Shown: positions 55,274-64,000 of the stretch, one piece after another | Layout: the number at the start of each line of letters is the position of its first letter | How positions within the stretch are numbered: the first letter of the stretch is position 1 | Assembly: GCF_014837055.1 (NCBI RefSeq) | Contig: NZ_JACSPQ010000002.1 | Coordinates: forward strand, 62,001 to 126,000 | DNA length: 64,000 nt | From: Phocaeicola faecium | Lineage (GTDB): Bacteria; Bacteroidota; Bacteroidia; Bacteroidales; Bacteroidaceae | Direction: 5' to 3' | Made by a program: the position numbers and the translations under genes | The notes under the pieces: generated by a model | Told to the model about the DNA's origin: nothing | The model's database searches: none | Seen by the model: the letters and a program-made list of their open reading frames with translations, nothing else

Positions 55274-55320
55274 TAAAAAAATCCTCCCGATTTCAAAATT
55301 GAGACTGGGAGGATTTTTTA
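55274..55320. terminator. Bidirectional terminator after the expressed susC/susD pair
   Basis: AAAAAAATCCTCCC and GGGAGGATTTTTT form a perfect stem with T-tracts both ways. It separates the convergent susD and coiled-coil lipoprotein genes. Confidence 0.85.
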
Positions 55321-55349
55321 TAGAATTGGAATGAGATTAAAGATTCGTC

Positions 55350-56204
55350 TTATCGAACCTGAATAACCAGATAGCGTGATACGCTCCAGAAATCCGTGGG
55401 GTTAGTGATTTTCAGCGTCAACTGTCCTTCGCTGTCTTTCTCCAATACGTAAGAACCTTCGGGATGAGTAGTCAGCAGTTGGGCACGTTTTGAATATAAC
55501 TTGATAACCTTGTCGGTACGGATGTCAATCTGAGTAAAGTAATCTTTGTTAAAGTCATTGTCTTTCAACACGTCTCCGCGTTTTAAAATCTTTTGGTCTT
55601 TCAGCTCCGATTTTGTTCCGAAAACATACCATGCCGTGTTCAGAGCCTTGTCTTGAGCCTCCACCGTGCGGGTTTTTACTTCGTTTTCAGCACTCAGCTC
55701 GTCAACGTTCTTGTTCAAGTCGCTTACAGCCTCATCAAGTTCCGCTATGCGGATATTCTTGGCAGCCAGTTCCGATTGGAGCGTTTCTATTTGCTGTTGC
55801 TTTGCGTTAAGTTCGGCAGTCAGGTTTTTGATGGCTTTTTTGAGCTGTTCCGACTGATAGTTGCTGTTAGCCAACTGTTTCTCCAATTTGGCAATCTGTT
55901 CGCGGTTCGACTTTAATTTTTCGCTGATAAAACGGATGTCTTCTTTTATCTTCTCGGCAGCCGATTTGCTTTCAAGTGTTCCCCCTTGCAGGTCTACGCG
56001 ATTTTCTGCTTCATTGATTTCGCGGAAGCCTTCTTGGATTTCGTTAAATGACCCCATGATGTCATCCAACTCTGAGTCGCGGTTAGAAAGTTCAAGTCTC
56101 AAAGAGTCGTTTTGAGCTTGCAAGGTCTCGTTCTGTTTTCCAGTATTCGTACATGATGCCATGAATGCGGCAGCACATAATGAAAATAATACAACCTTCT
56201 TCAT
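55350..56204 (-). CDS. Coiled-coil lipoprotein of unknown function
   Basis: The 284-residue product has a lipoprotein signal ending FMASCTNTG. A long heptad-rich helix spans about 25-190 (for example EQIAKLEKQLANSNYQSEQL, ELDEAVSDLNKNVDELSAEN). A small globular C-terminal part (about 190-284) has AWYVFGTKSELKDQKILKRG and ends YLVIQVR. The same two-part build occurs in uncharacterised Bacteroidales proteins. It is 19 bp upstream of nothing else on its strand but lies 19 bp after the rsmI start region's reverse neighbour; gene order suggests its own transcript. Function is not known. Confidence 0.72.
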   Translation of the reverse strand: MKKVVLFSLCAAAFMASCTNTGKQNETLQAQNDSLRLELSNRDSELDDIMGSFNEIQEGFREINEAENRVDLQGGTLESKSAAEKIKEDIRFISEKLKSNREQIAKLEKQLANSNYQSEQLKKAIKNLTAELNAKQQQIETLQSELAAKNIRIAELDEAVSDLNKNVDELSAENEVKTRTVEAQDKALNTAWYVFGTKSELKDQKILKRGDVLKDNDFNKDYFTQIDIRTDKVIKLYSKRAQLLTTHPEGSYVLEKDSEGQLTLKITNPTDFWSVSRYLVIQVR

Positions 56205-56223
56205 ACTTATTCAGTTTAGATAT

Positions 56224-56904
56224 TTATAATTTAGTTTCTTTCCCTCCTAATACGATAACTATTTCTCCCCGGGGAGGGGTTGCTGTGAAGTGGGCGATAA
56301 CCTCTTCGAGCGTTCCTCGTACGCTTTCTTCGTGAACTTTCGAAATCTCCCGGCAAACGGAAACCGGCCGTTCTGCGCCAAATGTTTCGGCAAACTGGGT
56401 TAAGGTTTTCAGCAGGCGGAAAGGAGATTCGTAAAACACCATCGTACGTGTTTCTTCACGTAAAGCGTTCAGCCTTGTCATGCGTCCTTTCTTTTGGGGC
56501 AGGAAGCCTTCGAAGCAAAAACGTTCGTCCGGAAGTCCGGATGACACCAACGCCGGCACAAAAGCCGTGGCTCCCGGCAGGCACTGGACTTCAATGCCGT
56601 TTCTCACACATTCACGCACGATGAGAAATCCCGGATCAGATATGCCCGGCGTGCCTGCATCCGAAATCAGTGCAACCGTTTCGCCTGTCTTGATGCGCTC
56701 TACCACGTTTTCCACCGTCTGGTGTTCGTTGAATTTGTGGTGCGATTGCATGGTATTTTTTATTTCGAAATGTTTCAGCAAGATGCCGGAGGTGCGCGTA
56801 TCTTCTGCCAGAATCAAATCTGCTTCTTTTAACACGCGGATAGCTCGCAGCGTCATGTCTTCTAAATTTCCTACCGGAGTAGGTACCACATACAGTATTC
56901 CCAT
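56224..56904 (-). CDS. rsmI: 16S rRNA (cytidine(1402)-2'-O)-methyltransferase
   Basis: The 226-residue product has the RsmI/tetrapyrrole-methylase signatures: LYVVPTPVGNLEDMTLRAIR, LILAEDTRTSGILLKHF, VALISDAGTPGISDPGF and CLPGATAFVPALVSSGLP. It 2'-O-methylates C1402 of 16S rRNA and tunes decoding. A TACCTTTG box on the minus strand (56930-56937) is a likely -7 element. The coiled-coil lipoprotein gene lies 19 bp downstream of its stop, so the two are probably one transcript. Confidence 0.94.
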   Translation of the reverse strand: MGILYVVPTPVGNLEDMTLRAIRVLKEADLILAEDTRTSGILLKHFEIKNTMQSHHKFNEHQTVENVVERIKTGETVALISDAGTPGISDPGFLIVRECVRNGIEVQCLPGATAFVPALVSSGLPDERFCFEGFLPQKKGRMTRLNALREETRTMVFYESPFRLLKTLTQFAETFGAERPVSVCREISKVHEESVRGTLEEVIAHFTATPPRGEIVIVLGGKETKL

Positions 56905-57070
56905 CTGCTTAAATAATTACTATAGAAAACAAAGGTAGAAAGTTTTTGCATCCGTGGATGTCATTTACTTAATATTTAACAGATGTTGTGTTTTCCCATC
57001 TCGGAGGGGTGCTTTAATTAAACTCTGAATGAGGCTGGAATGGCTTGAAAAACACCTGACCGGCAGGTGG

Positions 57071-57159
57071 AAAAATTCTACCCATAGGACGTGGCATTTC
57101 TATGGGAAGCGTTGGGTAACGCTACCGCTTGCGTATGGCAACGCTACCCGTAGCGTTTT
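57071..57159. repeat. 89-bp intergenic element, copy I
   Basis: It begins AAAAATTCTACCCATAG and ends CTACCCGTAGCGTTTT. Internal CTATGGGAAG and CTACCGCTTG complete the pattern. It lies in the 445-bp gap between rsmI and dnaK, which otherwise holds only promoters. Confidence 0.78.
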
Positions 57160-57263
57160 ACACTGCCAACTTGAGCCTCAAAACCGCCTGTCCGACTGAC
57201 AGGTTGTCAGCTAAAATGTCATACTTCGCCGAAAGAAATAAATGGCAGAGAGCCATTTGCTTT

Positions 57264-57280
57264 TTGGCACGCCGTTTGTG
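57264..57280 (+). promoter_or_regulatory. Sigma-54-like promoter upstream of dnaK
   Basis: TTGGCACG is followed by CCG and TTTGTG. The GG (57266-57267) and the downstream GT (57278-57279) are exactly 12 bases apart, as in -24/-12 promoters. Only the final C of the -12 GC is changed to T. The predicted start near 57291 leaves about 60 nt before the dnaK ATG. Confidence 0.55.
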
Positions 57281-57349
57281 TAATAGAAAGCGTAACGTTT
57301 CGGCGTTACAGAATAAACTGATTTGAAAATAATAAAAATAGATACAATT

Positions 57350-59257
57350 ATGGGAAAGATTATTGGTATTGACTTAGGAACTACAAACTCATGTGTAGCA
57401 GTATTCGAAGGTAACGAACCGGTGGTAATAGCCAACAGCGAAGGCAAGCGTACCACTCCGTCAGTAGTAGCATTTGTTGACGGCGGCGAACGTAAGGTAG
57501 GCGACCCTGCCAAACGTCAGGCTATCACGAACCCGAAACGTACCGTTTATTCAATCAAACGTTTCATGGGTGAAACTTATGATCAGGTTCAGAAAGAAAT
57601 TGCCCGTGTTCCTTACTCAGTAGTTAAGGGTGACAACAATACTCCGCGTGTCGACATCGACGGACGTTTGTATACACCGCAGGAAATTTCGGCTATGATT
57701 CTTCAGAAGATGAAGAAAACGGCTGAAGATTATTTGGGACAGGAAGTAACCGAAGCCGTTATTACCGTTCCGGCTTACTTCTCAGATTCTCAGCGTCAGG
57801 CAACTAAAGAAGCCGGTCAGATTGCAGGTCTGGATGTAAAACGTATCGTAAACGAACCGACTGCCGCAGCGTTGGCTTACGGTGTAGATAAGTCGAACAA
57901 AGACATGAAAGTCGCTGTATTCGACCTCGGTGGTGGTACATTCGATATCTCTATCTTGGAATTTGGCGGTGGCGTATTCGAAGTATTGTCAACCAACGGT
58001 GATACTCACCTCGGTGGTGATGACTTCGACCAAGTAATCATCGACTGGTTGGTACAAGAATTCAAGAACGATGAAGGTGCTGATTTGACTGCCGATCCGA
58101 TGGCAATGCAACGTTTGAAAGAAGCTGCTGAGAAGGCTAAAATCGAATTGTCTTCTTCTACTTCAACCGAAATCAACCTGCCGTACATCATGCCGGTAGG
58201 AGGAGTGCCTAAACACTTGGTTAAGACGTTGACCCGTGCTAAATTCGAACAGTTGGCTCACAGCTTGATTCAGGCTTGTCTCGAACCGTGTAAGAAAGCC
58301 ATGAGCGACGCCGGACTGAACAATGCAGACATCGACGAAGTAATCCTTGTAGGTGGTTCTTCACGTATCCCGGCCGTTCAGAAACTGGTTGAAGACTTCT
58401 TCGGTAAAGTTCCGTCAAAGGGCGTTAACCCCGATGAAGTAGTAGCCGTAGGTGCAGCCGTTCAAGGTGCAGTATTGACCGATGAAATCAAAGGCGTGGT
58501 ATTGCTGGATGTAACTCCGCTGTCAATGGGTATCGAAACAATGGGTGGCGTAATGACGAAGTTGATCGACGCCAACACTACCATCCCGTGTAAGAAGAGC
58601 GAAGTATTCTCAACCGCAGCCGATAACCAGACCGAAGTAACCATCCACGTATTGCAAGGCGAACGTCCGATGGCAGCTCAGAACAAGTCAATCGGTCAGT
58701 TCAACCTGACAGGTATTGCTCCGGCACGTCGTGGAGTACCTCAGATTGAAGTAACTTTCGATATTGATGCCAACGGTATCTTGAAAGTGTCTGCAAAAGA
58801 TAAAGCAACCGGTAAGGAGCAAGCCATCCGTATCGAGGCTTCATCAGGTTTGAGCAAAGAAGAAATCGAACGTATGAAAGCAGAAGCTACAGCCAATGCA
58901 GAAGCCGACAAGAAAGAGCGTGAAAAGGTAGATAAACTGAATCAAGCCGACAGTTTGATTTTCTCAACTGAAAATCAGTTGAAAGACTTAGGCGATAAGA
59001 TTCCTGCCGACAAGAAAGCTCCTATCGAAGCTGCTCTTCAGAAGCTGAAAGACGCTCACAAGGCGCAAGACTTGGCAGGTATCGATGCTGCCAGTGCAGA
59101 ACTTCAGACTGCATTCCAAGCCGCAAGTGCTGAGATGTATGCCCAGACAGGTAATGCTCAGGCAGGTCCTAATGCCGGACAAGCTAATAACAATGCCGGT
59201 CAGAACAGCAATAAGAATGATAATGTTCAGGATGCTGATTTTGAGGAAGTCAAATAA
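57350..59257 (+). CDS. dnaK: Molecular chaperone DnaK (Hsp70)
   Basis: I chose the ATG at 57350 ([20 protein letters not shown]); an in-frame ATG at 57323 adds nine residues outside the family. The roughly 635-residue product has the ATPase blocks [24 protein letters not shown] and [13 protein letters not shown]. The substrate-binding domain ([16 protein letters not shown]) and the acidic C-terminal DADFEEVK are also present. It binds unfolded peptides in an ATP cycle with DnaJ and GrpE. Neither partner gene is adjacent. A terminator follows, so it is monocistronic. Confidence 0.97.
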   Translation: MGKIIGIDLGTTNSCVAVFEGNEPVVIANSEGKRTTPSVVAFVDGGERKVGDPAKRQAITNPKRTVYSIKRFMGETYDQVQKEIARVPYSVVKGDNNTPRVDIDGRLYTPQEISAMILQKMKKTAEDYLGQEVTEAVITVPAYFSDSQRQATKEAGQIAGLDVKRIVNEPTAAALAYGVDKSNKDMKVAVFDLGGGTFDISILEFGGGVFEVLSTNGDTHLGGDDFDQVIIDWLVQEFKNDEGADLTADPMAMQRLKEAAEKAKIELSSSTSTEINLPYIMPVGGVPKHLVKTLTRAKFEQLAHSLIQACLEPCKKAMSDAGLNNADIDEVILVGGSSRIPAVQKLVEDFFGKVPSKGVNPDEVVAVGAAVQGAVLTDEIKGVVLLDVTPLSMGIETMGGVMTKLIDANTTIPCKKSEVFSTAADNQTEVTIHVLQGERPMAAQNKSIGQFNLTGIAPARRGVPQIEVTFDIDANGILKVSAKDKATGKEQAIRIEASSGLSKEEIERMKAEATANAEADKKEREKVDKLNQADSLIFSTENQLKDLGDKIPADKKAPIEAALQKLKDAHKAQDLAGIDAASAELQTAFQAASAEMYAQTGNAQAGPNAGQANNNAGQNSNKNDNVQDADFEEVK

Positions 59258-59274
59258 TCCTAACTAAAATATAG

Positions 59275-59314
59275 AAAAAATCCGTGTAGCTCATCGAGTT
59301 GCACGGATTTTTTT
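59275..59314 (+). terminator. Terminator of dnaK
   Basis: AAAAAATCCGTG and CACGGATTTTTTT form a stem that includes the A- and T-tracts, with an 18-nt loop. It lies 17 bp after the stop codon. Confidence 0.85.
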
Positions 59315-59498
59315 ATGCCCTTATACCTTGTGTTTTCATTGCTTTGTCGGAAATAAGCAGAAAGCTGAACATCTCAGATTTTTAACGAAATTGAGATTAA
59401 TAGAGTATTTTTACTCATTCATGGAATAAGATAATCATGAAAAATTTGCATTTTTGCAGTAAAATAGTAGTGTTAATCTTAATTGAATTAAGATATTT

Positions 59499-61043
59499 AT
59501 GAAAAAAACTTATGTCCTCTGTCCTTTGTTGTTGCTGACTGTGACCGGTAGAGCACAAGTGAGTGAAGCAACTCGTGAGAAACCGAATGTGGTGTTTATT
59601 TATGCGGATGATATCGGCTATGGAGATTTGAGCTGTAACGGTAGTCGTACGATTCACACGCCTAATGTAGAGCGTTTGGCGGAAAGTGGTATCCGATTTA
59701 CTAATGTACATGCTGCTGCGGCTACAAGCACTCCTTCGCGTTATGCCATGCTGACAGGAGAGTACGCATGGCGTCGGCAGGGGACGGGGATTGCCGATGG
59801 CGATGCTGGGCTTATCATTCGTCCGGAGCGTTATACGATGGCAGATATGTTTAAGGATGCCGGTTATGATACCGGAGTTGTCGGTAAGTGGCATTTGGGA
59901 TTGGGGGACAAGCAGGGTACGCAGGATTGGAATCAAGTGATTACGCCGGGTGTCCGCGACCTCGGATTCGATTATTCTTTTATTATGGCTGCTACGGGCG
60001 ACCGTGTCCCTTGTGTGTTTGTTCATAATGACATGGTTGAGAATCTCGACCCGTCAGACCCTATTCAGGTGAGCTATAAGCATAATTTCCCCGGAGAACC
60101 TACGGGGAAGGATAATCCGGAACTGTTAAGAATGCATCCTTCTCACGGGCATAATCAGAGTATTATAAATGGTATTTCTCGCATTGGGTATATGAAAGGT
60201 GGAAAGAAGGCTTTGTGGAAAGACGAGAAAATAGCCGAGACCTTGACTGAAAAGGCGGTGGGATTCTTGGAGTCGCATCAAGACCGTCCGTTCTTTTTGT
60301 ATTTTGCTACGCAGGATGCCCACGTTCCTCGTGTGCCCGATGCTCGTTTCGTGGGAAAGAGTGGCATGGGACCTCGCGGAGATTGCCTGTTGCAGTTCGA
60401 TTGGTCGGTCGGACAAATTCTGGATGCTTTAAAACGGTTGGGCTTAGATAAGAACACGATTGTAATTCTTTCCAGTGACAATGGTCCGGTGGTAGACGAC
60501 GGTTATAAAGATGAGGCTGTAGAGTTACTTGGTAATCATAAACCCTCCGGAATTTATCGCGGTGGTAAATACAGCTTGTTCGAAGCTGGTACGCGGGTTC
60601 CTTGCGTGCTGAGTTGGAAGGGGAGAATCAAGCAAGGACAAGTATCTGATGCGCTGTTGTGTCAGATTGATTGGATGGCTTCTTTGGCGGAAGTGATTGG
60701 AGTTCGGTTGCCCGAGAGCGCGGCTCCGGATAGTGAGGCGCATTGGGAGGCTTGGACAGGCAAGGAGAAAGAAGGACGTAACGCTTTGGTGGTTCAGAAT
60801 GCGCAGAATAATTTGGCTCTGCTGATGGGCAAATGGAAATACCTTCGTCCGGGCAGGGGAGAGGCTTATATCCGGAGCGTAAATATAGAAACCGGAAACA
60901 GTTCCGATGCGCAGCTCTATGATTTGGAGAAAGACCCGTCGGAGACAATGAATCTTGCGGAAAAAGAGGTCGGGGTGAAAGCGCGGATGGAAGAACTGTT
61001 GGAAGAAATTGTAGACGGCCGTTACGGACTCCCTTTGTATTGA
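59499..61043 (+). CDS. Secreted S1-family sulfatase (serine type)
   Basis: The 514-residue product has a signal peptide at about 1-19. The metal-binding start is PNVVFIYADDIGYGDL, and the active-site motif STPSR is at 77-81. Ser77 is the residue that anSME would convert to formylglycine, so this is a serine-type enzyme. GKWHLGLGDKQGTQDW near 128-143 and the later SSDNGPVVDDGYKD complete the family signature. It removes sulfate from a sugar substrate in the periplasm. The GH2 gene follows 169 bp downstream on the same strand. The pair suggests a sulfated, galactose-containing glycan (inference). Confidence 0.9.
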   Translation: MKKTYVLCPLLLLTVTGRAQVSEATREKPNVVFIYADDIGYGDLSCNGSRTIHTPNVERLAESGIRFTNVHAAAATSTPSRYAMLTGEYAWRRQGTGIADGDAGLIIRPERYTMADMFKDAGYDTGVVGKWHLGLGDKQGTQDWNQVITPGVRDLGFDYSFIMAATGDRVPCVFVHNDMVENLDPSDPIQVSYKHNFPGEPTGKDNPELLRMHPSHGHNQSIINGISRIGYMKGGKKALWKDEKIAETLTEKAVGFLESHQDRPFFLYFATQDAHVPRVPDARFVGKSGMGPRGDCLLQFDWSVGQILDALKRLGLDKNTIVILSSDNGPVVDDGYKDEAVELLGNHKPSGIYRGGKYSLFEAGTRVPCVLSWKGRIKQGQVSDALLCQIDWMASLAEVIGVRLPESAAPDSEAHWEAWTGKEKEGRNALVVQNAQNNLALLMGKWKYLRPGRGEAYIRSVNIETGNSSDAQLYDLEKDPSETMNLAEKEVGVKARMEELLEEIVDGRYGLPLY

Positions 61044-61079
61044 TTAATAACAGGTTGGCTCTTCCGATTCGCCCCATTG

Positions 61080-64000
<2,921 letters not shown>

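Noticed and set aside
57323..57349. Upstream ATG for dnaK at 57323
   Set aside because: The nine added residues are not part of the DnaK family N-terminus, and the ATG at 57350 starts the standard [14 protein letters not shown].

Overview
The window is chromosomal DNA from a gut Bacteroidales, most likely Bacteroides or Phocaeicola. The evidence is multiple SusC/SusD outer-membrane pairs, GPH sugar symporters, lipoprotein-rich genes, DUF4954, DUF4292 and DUF5011-type proteins, an anSME-type serine sulfatase, and promoters of the Bacteroides form TTTG-N(18-20)-TAnnTTTG. Gene density is normal. I see no rRNA, tRNA, CRISPR array, IS element or prophage.

Layout. (1) 1-13236, minus strand: a beta-mannan utilisation locus. 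In transcription order it holds an AraC regulator, SusC, SusD, a GH26 mannanase, a GH130 mannosylglucose phosphorylase, a GPH symporter, a cellobiose/mannobiose 2-epimerase, an SGNH acetylesterase and a GH3 glycosidase cut by the window edge. A Crp/Fnr regulator, an acyltransferase-3 protein and a secreted GH36 alpha-galactosidase follow to 17674; the GH36 could strip galactose from galactomannan. (2) 17811-26650: housekeeping genes, namely class II aldolase, the dut-TPR-DUF4292-EnvC operon, dgt, recO and a methyltransferase. (3) 26812-31280: arginine genes argR, a GNAT, argG, argC and argD. (4) 31479-37763: two TlpA-type thioredoxins, yaaA, DUF4954 and hflX. (5) 38216-55210: a SusC/SusD shufflon, described below. 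(6) 55350-64000: a coiled-coil lipoprotein, rsmI, dnaK, a sulfatase and a GH2 beta-galactosidase cut by the right edge.

The most interesting system is the shufflon. Only one of its three susC genes (50636-53701, plus strand) has a promoter, start codon, signal peptide and complete N-terminal domain. Two opposing susC genes (40945-43941 and 45955-48783) begin abruptly inside an identical 66-bp sequence that also occurs in the complete gene (50837-50902). Each susC is followed by its own susD. A tyrosine recombinase gene and the only visible promoter lie between the nearest two 66-bp copies. Inversion between copies would connect the promoter and signal peptide to any of three susC/susD bodies. 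The architecture has precedents in B. fragilis and B. thetaiotaomicron; this locus carries no glycan-degrading enzyme.

A second pattern is a family of about ten intergenic elements, most of them 87-91 bp. They have inverted ends (AAAA..CTACC / GGTAG..TTTT) and four alternating decamers built on CTACC/GGTAG. They often sit directly beyond stop codons. I do not recognise this family. A good sigma-54-like promoter precedes dnaK.
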